DNA from: Candidatus Neomicrothrix sp. UBA4542
GTDB lineage: Bacteria; Actinomycetota; Acidimicrobiia; Acidimicrobiales; Poriferisodalaceae
DNA: 9,118 bases
Direction of reading: 5' to 3'
NCBI GenBank assembly: GCA_002388005.1
Contig: DGLO01000116.1
Location: 1-9,118 of the forward strand
Every line of letters starts with the position of its first letter. Within the stretch, counting starts at the first letter, position 1. The notes beneath the pieces were generated by a model that ran no database searches, was not told the origin of the DNA, and saw nothing but the letters and a program-made list of their open reading frames with translations. Below, piece after piece: positions 1-6,071 of this stretch. Both the position numbers and the translations under genes were made by a program.

Positions 1-413
1 TAAAGAAAAGCCCCGCGAAGAAGATTTCCGCAAAGGCCCGCTTCAGCCCAGCATGGTTAACGAAACAACGAGGGGCTCTCTTGGCGGAACGGGGTCGCTA
101 TACCCAACATGCTGAATTCCTGGAAGCCGAGGCCGACCAGCTAGCCCGAGATCGCGAGCCCGGAGACGTCCAATTTGATGAAGAGTCAGGTGAGGGAGAT
201 TCAATCGCTGTGGAACGGGACCGAGATCTTCAACTGTCGGCTCAAGCGCGAGCGGCTATTCAAGAGATCGATGCCGCCCTCGAGCGGATCAAGAAGGATA
301 CATACGGTATTTGCGTAGCTTCTGGCCTCCTTATTCCCAAGGAACGTCTAGAAGCGATTCCCCATGCCGACATGCGTGTTGAGGAGAAAGCCACCGGCAT
401 GTCGTGGCGCTGA
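1..413 (+). CDS. DksA/TraR-family regulator with degenerate zinc finger (5' partial)
   Basis: This is a putative RNA-polymerase secondary-channel regulator of the DksA/TraR family. The reading frame is open to the left edge (first whole codon at 3), so the true start lies outside the window; 136 residues are visible. The TTG at 81 is an internal leucine, because the codons before it encode a lysine/alanine-rich tail and the family-like stretch FSPAWLTKQRGALL. Visible domains in order are a basic tail (residues 1-13), a predicted helical coiled coil (about 15-50), the acidic stretch GDVQFDEESGEGDS (54-67), a second helix (about 78-98), and the C-terminal zinc-finger fold starting at YGIC (101-104) and running through IPKERLEAIP (111-120). 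Only the first of the four family cysteines remains (C104). The others are Ser, Arg and Glu, so zinc binding is probably lost. It is followed after 4 bases by lspA. Its cellular role is inferred from the family only. Confidence 0.88.
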   Translation, partial: KKSPAKKISAKARFSPAWLTKQRGALLAERGRYTQHAEFLEAEADQLARDREPGDVQFDEESGEGDSIAVERDRDLQLSAQARAAIQEIDAALERIKKDTYGICVASGLLIPKERLEAIPHADMRVEEKATGMSWR

Positions 414-417
414 GCTT

Positions 418-906
418 GTGGCGGTCTCTCGAGAAGCGTCTAACGCTCGTTTTATAGCTTTTGTAGGGCTGACCACGATTGCCCTCGATCAGCTGAGTAA
501 GGCTTGGGCGGTTGCGGCACTCGACGATAGATCAATCGAAGTGTTATGGAAGCTGCGCCTTCACTTGACGACGAATACCGGGTTCGCGTTCAGCAGCGGG
601 CAGGGACTTGGCCCGTTACTAGGGCTCGTAGCGGCATTCGTAATCATTCTGCTATGGAAGATGCGCGCCCGATTCAGCTCCCGCCACGGGGTGATTTCGC
701 TTGGCCTGGTACTTGGAGGGGCGTGTGGGAATCTGACCGATCGCCTCTTTCGAGATCCGGGGTGGGGGAGGGGAGCGGTCGTAGATTTCATTGATTTTCG
801 ATTCTGGCCAGTGTTCAATCTTGCCGATGCTGCAATCGTGGTCGGCGTGATCCTGCTCGGCGCGACGACGTGGAGCGAACAACGTCGGACTCTCCGCGAT
901 GCGTGA
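418..906 (+). CDS. lspA: Lipoprotein signal peptidase (signal peptidase II)
   Basis: This integral-membrane aspartic protease removes the signal peptide from diacylglyceryl-prolipoproteins after Lgt has modified the lipobox cysteine. I chose the GTG at 418, 4 bases after the upstream stop, giving 162 residues, the usual family length. The ATG at 364 would overlap the DksA-like gene by 50 bases and add residues unlike LspA. No Shine-Dalgarno is evident, so translational coupling is likely. There are four hydrophobic segments (about 12-30, 62-80, 91-105 and 132-150). Family motifs are LDQLSK (23-28), TTNTGFAFS (51-59), GNLTDR (104-109) and FNLADAAI (133-140). The catalytic aspartate pair corresponds to D108 and D137. 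The gene overlaps the pseudouridine synthase by 8 bases, which indicates one operon. Confidence 0.96.
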   Translation: MAVSREASNARFIAFVGLTTIALDQLSKAWAVAALDDRSIEVLWKLRLHLTTNTGFAFSSGQGLGPLLGLVAAFVIILLWKMRARFSSRHGVISLGLVLGGACGNLTDRLFRDPGWGRGAVVDFIDFRFWPVFNLADAAIVVGVILLGATTWSEQRRTLRDA

Positions 907-1828
907 TCAAATTCCAAACGCTCTAGACGGCGAACGTGTGGATCGCGTCGCGTCGCTTATGACAGGGTTAAGCAGAAGTGTCGTCGCGGCTCTGATTCCT
1001 GAAGGCAAGTTGACCCACAACGACAAGCCTGTCAATGCTGGTTCCCAGCGGGTGACTGCCGGTGATTGGATCGAGGTCGAAATTCCCGAAGATGATGATG
1101 TCGAGGACCGGCTCATTCCAGATCCAGCTGTGGACTTTCATATGGTTCACATCGACGAAGCAATCGTTGTGATCGATAAGCCGATTGGGCTGGTCGTTCA
1201 TCCCGGTGCGGGCACCAAATCTTCGACTTTGGTACACGGGCTGCTAGCGCGATTTCCTGAAATGGTGGAAGTAGGTTCGGCTGAACGCCCAGGAATAGTT
1301 CACCGGCTTGATCGAAATACGAGTGGTTTGTTGGTGTGCGCCAGGACCATCGAATCACTCAAATTCTTGACTGAAGAGTTAGCCAGCAGGTCGATGCACC
1401 GTCGCTATTTGGTCATTGTTGCTGGATGTCCCGAAGCGGCCACTGGGACCATCGATGCCCCCATCGGTCGAAGTCGCCGTTCGCGCACAAGAATGACCGT
1501 TACCGAGGACGGTCGAGAAGCGCGAACACACTATGAGGTGCTGGAAACCTGGTATGAACCTGTCCACGCATCCCTTCTACGCTGCACTCTGGACACGGGC
1601 CGAACTCACCAAATTCGAGTCCACATGCGAGCGATCGATGCACCCGTCCTAGGAGATTCCACCTACGGGAAGCCCGATCCATTCGGTATCGAACGTCCCT
1701 TATTGCACGCTGCAGAATTGTCGTTTGTTCATCCGGAGACGGGGGAGCGCGTCGAATTTTCTTCCGAACCACCGGGTGATTTTATGGAGGCAGTGGAGAG
1801 ATTCAGAAAGCTCAAATCGACCTCGTGA
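899..1828 (+). CDS. rluD: RluA/RluD-family pseudouridine synthase
   Basis: This enzyme converts uridine to pseudouridine in RNA, most likely 23S rRNA; the family also contains tRNA-specific members, so the exact target is inferred. The 309-residue length is normal for the RluD type. An S4 RNA-binding domain (about 9-62) precedes the catalytic domain. The signature GIVHRLDRNTSGLLV lies at 132-146 with the catalytic aspartate at D138. Further family motifs are HRRYLVIVAG (167-176) and GRTHQIRVHM (234-243), followed by GDSTYG (252-257). The ATG at 899 overlaps the end of lspA by 8 bases, so translation is probably coupled. The lspA-rluD pair is conserved in actinobacterial genomes. No terminator hairpin is visible after the stop. 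Confidence 0.93.
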   Translation: MRDQIPNALDGERVDRVASLMTGLSRSVVAALIPEGKLTHNDKPVNAGSQRVTAGDWIEVEIPEDDDVEDRLIPDPAVDFHMVHIDEAIVVIDKPIGLVVHPGAGTKSSTLVHGLLARFPEMVEVGSAERPGIVHRLDRNTSGLLVCARTIESLKFLTEELASRSMHRRYLVIVAGCPEAATGTIDAPIGRSRRSRTRMTVTEDGREARTHYEVLETWYEPVHASLLRCTLDTGRTHQIRVHMRAIDAPVLGDSTYGKPDPFGIERPLLHAAELSFVHPETGERVEFSSEPPGDFMEAVERFRKLKSTS

Positions 1829-1953
1829 TGGATAGCGGCGCCGAACAATTTGACGTGCGTAGATACGAGAGCAAACTGTCAAGCGTGCCCTGTTCAGCAA
1901 GCAATTCTCGGTGTTGATCGGCGGTTGAAAGTGTCGCGCTCTAGGGTGCAACG
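1829..1953. other. Intergenic gap between rluD and the phosphodiesterase gene
   Basis: This 125-base stretch has no credible coding frame and no obvious terminator hairpin. TTGACG at 1850-1855 resembles a -35 box but has no partner TANNNT at 16-19 bases. The only convincing element is the -10-like box at 1942-1947 described separately. Confidence 0.5.
1942..1947 (+). promoter_or_regulatory. Putative -10 box of a leaderless promoter
   Basis: TAGGGT fits the actinobacterial TANNNT -10 pattern and is followed by exactly six bases and then the GTG start at 1954. Transcription would therefore begin on or next to the start codon. The gene has no Shine-Dalgarno, consistent with a leaderless mRNA. 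No good -35 box is seen at 16-19 bases upstream. The same -10 spacing recurs before 3093 and 6949. Confidence 0.5.
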
Positions 1954-3051
1954 GTGATCACAACCTCTGAAATGATTCTCCCGACCCATACGGGGCGATC
2001 TATTTCGTCGATTGTGCCAGCGATCGTTATGAGACAGGCTAACGAACTCGTTCCTGACGAGGTGATCAATTCGGGCCGTGTTGTGTTGCTAGTCGTCGAC
2101 GGTTTGGGCTGGAACCAACTCGAACGAAACAGGGACCGTCTTCCCTGTCTTGATTCAGCGTCCTCAACTGCGATCGTGACGGTAGCGCCAAGTACGACGG
2201 CCACCGCTCTAACCTCACTTTCAACCGGTGTGGCACCAGGAGAACACGGAGTCGTCGGATACAAGGTGAGAACGCCGCATGGGCTGCTGAATTGTTTACG
2301 GTGGACCATTGGTGCGGCGGCCGCCACCTTCGAAATCCCACCGATCGACTTTCAGCCCGTTGAACCCTTTCTCGGCGCTCGGCCTCCTGTAGTGACGCGA
2401 GCTGAGTTCGAAACCACAGGATTCACCCAAACTCACCTGCGAAACGGAAAATTTTGTGGCTGGTGGTCACCAGCCACCCTCGTGACTGAAATCATTGACC
2501 AAGTGAACCGAGGGGAACCCTTCGTCTATGCCTATTACGACGGCCTCGACAAGATTGCTCATGTCTACGGGCTTCAGCAGCACTATCTAGACGAGTTGCA
2601 ATTCATCGACGCCCTTGTATCTCGGATTGTCGATGAACTGCCCGACGATGTCACAATCTTGGTCACCGCTGACCATGGAATAGTTGAAGTCGGCGGTAAC
2701 GTCATCGAACTGGATTCCGATTTAGTGCACAGAACCTCGAGTACCTCGGGCGAGGCGCGGTTTCTTTGGCTCCATGCGAAGAACGATGCGACCCAAGAGC
2801 TCTTGGAAGCGTCCGCAGTCCATTCAGACGTGGCCTGGGTTGTTGGAATTGAACAAGTGCTTGACGAGCAGTGGTTCGGACCCTTTGTTACGCCAGAAGC
2901 AAGGGCGAGATTGGGTGATGTGGCTCTGGTGGCACGAGAGCCGGTGGCGCTCCTAGATCCCCGACTTCCCGATTCGCCAAAGCTGGTGGGCAGGCATGGG
3001 TCACTGACTCAGGAAGAAATGCTCGTACCCTTTTTGCGGTTCTCTGTTTGA
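1954..3051 (+). CDS. Alkaline phosphatase-superfamily phosphodiesterase / nucleotide pyrophosphatase
   Basis: This is a metal-dependent hydrolase of the type I phosphodiesterase/nucleotide pyrophosphatase (NPP-like) family, predicted to cleave a phosphodiester or pyrophosphate bond. The substrate is unknown. It has 365 residues and a GTG start. Metal-ligand motifs appear in the family order: VVDG (D49), APSTTATALTSLSTG (78-92) with the probable nucleophile T81 or T82, YYDGLDKIAHVYG (194-206) with D196/D199 and H203, TADHG (239-243) with D240 and H241, and GRHGSLT (346-352) with H348. No signal peptide or membrane segment is evident, so it is probably cytoplasmic. It stands alone, with 125 bases upstream and a separate promoter before the next gene. 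Homologues in actinobacteria are usually annotated only as 'alkaline phosphatase family protein'. Confidence 0.88.
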   Translation: MITTSEMILPTHTGRSISSIVPAIVMRQANELVPDEVINSGRVVLLVVDGLGWNQLERNRDRLPCLDSASSTAIVTVAPSTTATALTSLSTGVAPGEHGVVGYKVRTPHGLLNCLRWTIGAAAATFEIPPIDFQPVEPFLGARPPVVTRAEFETTGFTQTHLRNGKFCGWWSPATLVTEIIDQVNRGEPFVYAYYDGLDKIAHVYGLQQHYLDELQFIDALVSRIVDELPDDVTILVTADHGIVEVGGNVIELDSDLVHRTSSTSGEARFLWLHAKNDATQELLEASAVHSDVAWVVGIEQVLDEQWFGPFVTPEARARLGDVALVAREPVALLDPRLPDSPKLVGRHGSLTQEEMLVPFLRFSV

Positions 3052-3064
3052 TTTCAGGATGCGA

Positions 3065-3076
3065 CGCGACGTCGCG
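3065..3076. promoter_or_regulatory. Perfect 12-bp palindrome in the bpa promoter, putative operator
   Basis: CGCGACGTCGCG is its own reverse complement. It ends 4 bases before the -10 box at 3081, so it fills the -35/-10 spacer, a standard operator position. The stem would have no loop of useful size, and no T-run follows, so a terminator for the preceding gene is unlikely. The regulator is unknown. Confidence 0.45.
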
Positions 3077-3080
3077 CCGG

Positions 3081-3086
3081 TAGAAT
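3081..3086 (+). promoter_or_regulatory. -10 box of a leaderless promoter for bpa
   Basis: TAGAAT differs from TATAAT by one base. It is followed by TCCTCC (six bases) and the bpa ATG at 3093, so the transcript probably starts at the initiation codon. TCCTCC is pyrimidine-rich and cannot act as a Shine-Dalgarno. The -35 region (about 3058-3063) is a poor match. Confidence 0.6.
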
Positions 3087-3092
3087 TCCTCC

Positions 3093-3626
3093 ATGGTCGA
3101 GCAACAACCGAGCTCTCCGCTCGAATCGCCTTCCGGCGTTGTCGAAGACGACGTTGAATTGATTGAACCGAATCACGGCTCTGTTGCTGAAGAAGAGCCG
3201 CCTGCGATTTCTGAACCTGCCAAGGTGATGCGCATCGGCTCCATGATTCGAACGTTGCTTGACGAGGTGCGCGAAGCCGACCTTGATGAGGCAAGTCGCG
3301 ACCGTATGAGAGAAATATATGAACAGTCGGTAGACGAGCTTTCGGAAGCGCTCGCTCCTGAGCTCCGAGAGGAGCTAGAACGCTTAGCTCTGCCGTTTAG
3401 TTCCGACACCCCGTCAGAAGCTGAACTGCGGGTCGCCCAAGCTCAACTGGTCGGTTGGTTGGAGGGATTATTTCACGGTATTCAAGCTGCCGTAGCCGCA
3501 CAGCAAATGATGGCTCAACGGCAACTTATGGAGATGCGTCAAGGCGCTTTACCACCCGGACTCGTGGGCGGTGGTGGCCCCGATGCGGGCGCTCAAGGCT
3601 CACGACCCGGAGGGGTTTATCTATGA
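3093..3626 (+). CDS. bpa: Bacterial proteasome activator Bpa/PafE
   Basis: Bpa forms an ATP-independent ring that docks on the 20S proteasome and opens its gate for unfolded substrates; in mycobacteria it degrades the heat-shock repressor HspR. The 177-residue length matches the family, about 174 in M. tuberculosis. An acidic disordered N-terminus (1-42) is followed by the core beginning PAKVMRIGSMI (42-52). Next come LDEASRDRMREI (64-75), LAPELREELERLALPF (87-102), and the highly conserved AQAQLVGWLEGLFHGIQ (115-131) and MRQGALPPG (148-156). A Gly-rich tether ends in GVYL, the counterpart of the mycobacterial GQYL tail, with the penultimate Tyr that inserts into proteasome alpha-ring pockets. 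The ATG directly follows a -10 box. The last codons contain GGAGG and the stop overlaps a downstream ATG, suggesting coupling to the next gene. Confidence 0.95.
   Translation: MVEQQPSSPLESPSGVVEDDVELIEPNHGSVAEEEPPAISEPAKVMRIGSMIRTLLDEVREADLDEASRDRMREIYEQSVDELSEALAPELREELERLALPFSSDTPSEAELRVAQAQLVGWLEGLFHGIQAAVAAQQMMAQRQLMEMRQGALPPGLVGGGGPDAGAQGSRPGGVYL
3609..3613 (+). promoter_or_regulatory. Shine-Dalgarno inside the 3' end of bpa
   Basis: GGAGG lies within the Gly-Gly codons of the bpa tail, 9 bases before the ATG at 3623. It would serve the mini-ORF that starts in the ATGA overlap with the bpa stop. The motif could also be just glycine coding. Confidence 0.35.
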
Positions 3627-3709
3627 GCGGCATCACCGTTTTGCTCAATGGCCGTTCATCGGCTGGACTGGTAGGCCGACGACGCCTACGTATGAAGGAA
3701 ACTTCCTGA
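3623..3709 (+). CDS. Possible 28-codon mini-ORF coupled to bpa and the next gene
   Basis: An ATG overlaps the bpa stop as ATGA (3623-3626) and is preceded at 9 bases by GGAGG. The frame encodes 28 residues, starting MSGITVLLNGRSSAG and ending in a basic stretch. Its TGA (3707-3709) overlaps the next ATG as TGATG. This geometry fits re-initiating translation handed from bpa through the mini-ORF to the next gene. The start of the peptide vaguely recalls the N-terminus of P-loop phosphotransferases (NGxSSAG), but the following Lys-Ser/Thr is absent. It could be a coupling leader, a decayed remnant or chance. No function is assigned. Confidence 0.3.
   Translation: MSGITVLLNGRSSAGLVGRRRLRMKETS
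3694..3701 (+). promoter_or_regulatory. Ribosome binding site deciding the 3709 start
   Basis: GAAGGAAA lies 7 bases before the ATG at 3709. It supports that start over the in-frame ATG at 3571, which lies inside bpa. Confidence 0.6.
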
Positions 3710-4374
3710 TGGCTCTGACGGTCGAAACGAAAGATTGCACCGCTCTGAGCGATGCTGAAATTGAAGAGATGGCTGACCTCATCGACGACGAGCCTGTCGT
3801 TTTCGATGTGGGGGAGTTATCTAAGCAAAGAGATGCCTGGGTCCTAGTTACACAGGTGCGAGACGGAAGCAAACTCGCGGCATATGGGTTTTGCACGCTT
3901 GAGCGCGTAGGCGGGGACCCGACTGTATTGATCGGACTAGCTGCTGTGCGACGCACCAGCCGTCGCGAAAGTGCCTTAAAGGCAATGGTTACTGACCAGA
4001 TGCGCAGAGCAGTGTTGGCGTTTCCGGATGAGGATGTCCTCGTAGCTTCACAGATGTCCGACCCCGCCGCATTTGATGCATACAAACCGCTCAGTCGCGT
4101 GGTGCCTCGACCCGGATATGAAGCAAACGGCGAAGATAGAGCGTGGGGACGTCGACTGGCGAAACGTTTTGATGTGCGTGGCGAATACAAAGCAAGAGAA
4201 TTTCGTGTGTACGGCGAGGGCTCGCCGTCATTGGTCCTGAACCACTGTTCCTCGAAACCTGAAGCCATCGATGCAGAAGTGGTAGCCCTTTTTGATGGAC
4301 ACGAGGCATCCAATGGTGACGCCTTAGTCGCTTTTGGATGGGCAACACGCGAGAAACTCGCAAAATTACTCTGA
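3709..4374 (+). CDS. Uncharacterised 221-residue protein downstream of bpa
   Basis: I do not recognise this family with confidence. The ATG at 3709 is chosen because of the good Shine-Dalgarno and because the in-frame alternative at 3571 would overlap bpa by 56 bases. The protein is soluble, with no signal peptide or membrane segment. The first 25 residues are acidic. A strand-rich section (WVLVTQVRDGSKLAAYGFCTL, about 44-64) leads into TVLIGLAAVRRTSRRESAL (72-90) and a helix, which together resemble a GNAT-like fold. No clear acetyl-CoA R/QxxGxG/A loop is visible, so that is only a suggestion. The central YEANGEDRAWGRRLAKRF (137-154) is distinctive. It sits between bpa and a nitroreductase gene, only 16 bases from the latter, so co-transcription is likely. 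Confidence 0.75.
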   Translation: MALTVETKDCTALSDAEIEEMADLIDDEPVVFDVGELSKQRDAWVLVTQVRDGSKLAAYGFCTLERVGGDPTVLIGLAAVRRTSRRESALKAMVTDQMRRAVLAFPDEDVLVASQMSDPAAFDAYKPLSRVVPRPGYEANGEDRAWGRRLAKRFDVRGEYKAREFRVYGEGSPSLVLNHCSSKPEAIDAEVVALFDGHEASNGDALVAFGWATREKLAKLL

Positions 4375-4390
4375 CTCTGCGACGTAACTT

Positions 4391-5005
4391 GTGGACTTCG
4401 CAGATCTAATTCGCAAGCGCCGGATGACGAGGTCGTTTCGCTCCGACCTGGTAGCAGCAAGCGTTCTCGACCGCGTCTTAGACCGCGGGCGTAGAGTGCC
4501 ATCAGCGGGGAACAGTCAAGGCTATGACTTTGTAGTCCTTGAAGGACAACAGACCGCTCTGTACTGGGATGTCACCTTGCCATACAAACGCCGGGCAGCG
4601 TTTCGCTGGCAAGGCCTCCTACTCGCCCCAGTTCTTGTGACTATCTGGGCGGACCCGCAGGCGTACCTTCGCCGCTATAGCCGCCCAGATAAGACGGAGA
4701 CAGGCTTGGGTAAAAGTCTCGATGCGTGGTCGACGCCGTATTGGCTGGTCGATGGCGCTTTTGCGGCTATGGCTTTGCAGTTCGCCGCGATCGACGAAGG
4801 TCTAGGCGTGCTCTTTTTTGGGATGTTTGAGCACGGCGAAGCAGTAGCGAAGGCTTTAGGGGTTCCGAGTGATCGATTGCCGGTGGGAACCATTGCGCTG
4901 GGGTGGCCAGATCTGGAAACCGAAGAGATCGGCCGTTCAGCGAACCAGCAGCGACGATCACTCAACGGATCAATCGATAGCGTTGTCCACCGTGGCGGTT
5001 GGTAA
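4391..5005 (+). CDS. Nitroreductase-family flavoprotein
   Basis: This is a predicted FMN-dependent oxidoreductase of the nitroreductase fold; its physiological substrate is unknown. It has 204 residues from a GTG start that gives MDFADLIRKRRMTRSF (1-16), the typical N-terminus with the Arg-rich FMN-phosphate contact. VPSAGNSQGYDFVVL (36-50) is the second FMN-binding stretch. The dimer-interface helix DGAFAAMALQFAAIDEGLGV (121-140) and VGTIALGWP (165-173) match the family. The C-terminus ends SVVHRGGW, similar to actinobacterial members with a terminal R-x-W. There is no signal peptide. The start has no Shine-Dalgarno but lies 16 bases after the preceding stop, so it is probably read in the same transcript. 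A 28-base gap separates it from the next gene. Confidence 0.86.
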   Translation: MDFADLIRKRRMTRSFRSDLVAASVLDRVLDRGRRVPSAGNSQGYDFVVLEGQQTALYWDVTLPYKRRAAFRWQGLLLAPVLVTIWADPQAYLRRYSRPDKTETGLGKSLDAWSTPYWLVDGAFAAMALQFAAIDEGLGVLFFGMFEHGEAVAKALGVPSDRLPVGTIALGWPDLETEEIGRSANQQRRSLNGSIDSVVHRGGW

Positions 5006-5020
5006 ATAGTTCCGATCGTT

Positions 5021-5028
5021 AGAAGAGG
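5021..5028 (+). promoter_or_regulatory. Ribosome binding site for the 5034 GTG start
   Basis: AGAAGAGG sits 5 bases before the GTG at 5034 and supports that unusual start codon. Confidence 0.55.
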
Positions 5029-5033
5029 TAACG

Positions 5034-6071
5034 GTGACTGGCGAAAGCAAAGAGTTTGGATACGAGGCTCTTAGTGAACTGTTTCACCGTTACCTGACTG
5101 GTCTGATACTCGCGATTGTGGTTGAACTAGGCGAGGACAGAGCCGCCGATGTGGTGAGGGCATTGTTTCGCCGGCAGCAGGAGGAACGCTTCCTTCCCGG
5201 ATTAGAAAAGTTGGGCCTCACCGATGAGTCGGATGCCGTTGCATGTGCTAAATATCATTTCCTCTCCAACGTCGTTGGAGGGGTTTCAGTTGCATATGTA
5301 GAAGAGTCCAATACCAAAGCTTGGGTTCGATACTTGCCACCGCGCTGGATTTTTGATGGCACTGCCATCGCGGCTATCCCCACGCAAGTTGCTCGGGCGA
5401 TGTTGTGGGGTTGGCATGCGAACAACGGAGTGTTGTTGGGTAATCCGAGTTTGGGGTTCGTATGCACCGGCCAGACGATGGATGGTGCGGCCGGGCTTGA
5501 GGGCTATTACATACAGGAAAACAGAGTCCTTGAAGCCGACGAACGGCTCAGGTTTCGTTTCGGGGAAAGCTGCCCTCCTATCAACGAAGAGGCTCTACCC
5601 AAATTGGACCACCAGGAATGGCCTGATGAGCGCCTCAGTAAAGCAGCTCGCAATTATTCAATGGACTACATCAGAAATATTGTTCCTGTGATGTGCGAGG
5701 AATTGGGTCCGCTAGTTGCCCAAGGGGTTTTGTACCGGACTGGCCGCAAGATCGGAATGCAATATTCGGAATCAATGCGGGCAATGTTGGGCTTGGATAA
5801 TCCGGTCGAAGTCCTCGCAGCACTCTTTCGCGCCCAAGGTGACGAAATTTCAGGCGACGGAAACGAGATTTCACAAACCACCTGGAAGTTGATGAATGGT
5901 TTAGAGGAAGAAAGCTTGCCCGAATGGATGGACGGGCTCCGCGGACTGTGGGAGGGCGTTGTGTGTGTTACCCATCCGACTATGCGACTTGATCTAATCG
6001 AGCGCCTCGATGTAGGAGGCGACAGCTTCCGGTGGCGTCTTTCTTTGACCTCAGAGCCCTCCGGATATTAG
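5034..6071 (+). CDS. Uncharacterised 345-residue protein
   Basis: I do not recognise this protein securely. It is soluble, lacks a signal peptide, and starts with GTG behind a good Shine-Dalgarno. The N-terminal third is helical and contains CAKYHFLSNVVGGVSVAYVEES (71-92) followed by KAWVRYLPPRW (95-105). A middle segment has Gly/Cys-containing GNPSLGFVCTGQTMDG (136-151). The C-terminal half is mostly helical, with CEELGPLVAQGVLYRTGRKIG (221-241), and ends with THPTMRLDLIERL (313-325). The arrangement recalls, weakly, proteins annotated as L-2-amino-thiazoline-4-carboxylate hydrolase-like or V4R-like; this is a guess. It lies 28 bases downstream of the nitroreductase gene, probably in one operon. 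Its TAG shares two bases with the TAA of the convergent oxidoreductase gene. Confidence 0.75.
   Translation: MTGESKEFGYEALSELFHRYLTGLILAIVVELGEDRAADVVRALFRRQQEERFLPGLEKLGLTDESDAVACAKYHFLSNVVGGVSVAYVEESNTKAWVRYLPPRWIFDGTAIAAIPTQVARAMLWGWHANNGVLLGNPSLGFVCTGQTMDGAAGLEGYYIQENRVLEADERLRFRFGESCPPINEEALPKLDHQEWPDERLSKAARNYSMDYIRNIVPVMCEELGPLVAQGVLYRTGRKIGMQYSESMRAMLGLDNPVEVLAALFRAQGDEISGDGNEISQTTWKLMNGLEEESLPEWMDGLRGLWEGVVCVTHPTMRLDLIERLDVGGDSFRWRLSLTSEPSGY

Noticed and set aside
81..83. TTG as the start of the DksA-like gene
   Set aside because: The frame is open to the window edge, and the upstream residues (FSPAWLTKQRGALL) look like conserved family sequence, so it is an internal Leu.
364..417. 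Upstream ATG for lspA
   Set aside because: It would overlap the DksA-like gene by 50 bases and add a Cys/Arg-rich extension not typical of LspA. GTG 418 gives the normal length and N-terminus.
1941..2327. Reverse-strand frame of 128 codons opposite the phosphodiesterase start
   Set aside because: It lies antisense to the catalytic core of a well-supported enzyme and has no recognisable motifs.
3571..3708. Upstream in-frame ATG for the gene after bpa
   Set aside because: It lies inside the bpa tail, while ATG 3709 has a good Shine-Dalgarno and a TGATG junction.
3645..4502. A 285-codon open frame on the reverse strand opposite the unknown 221-residue gene and the start of the nitroreductase gene
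   Set aside because: Its translation is rich in Ser, Arg and Thr with no domain features, as expected for an antisense shadow. The forward genes have ribosome sites, spacing and family motifs.
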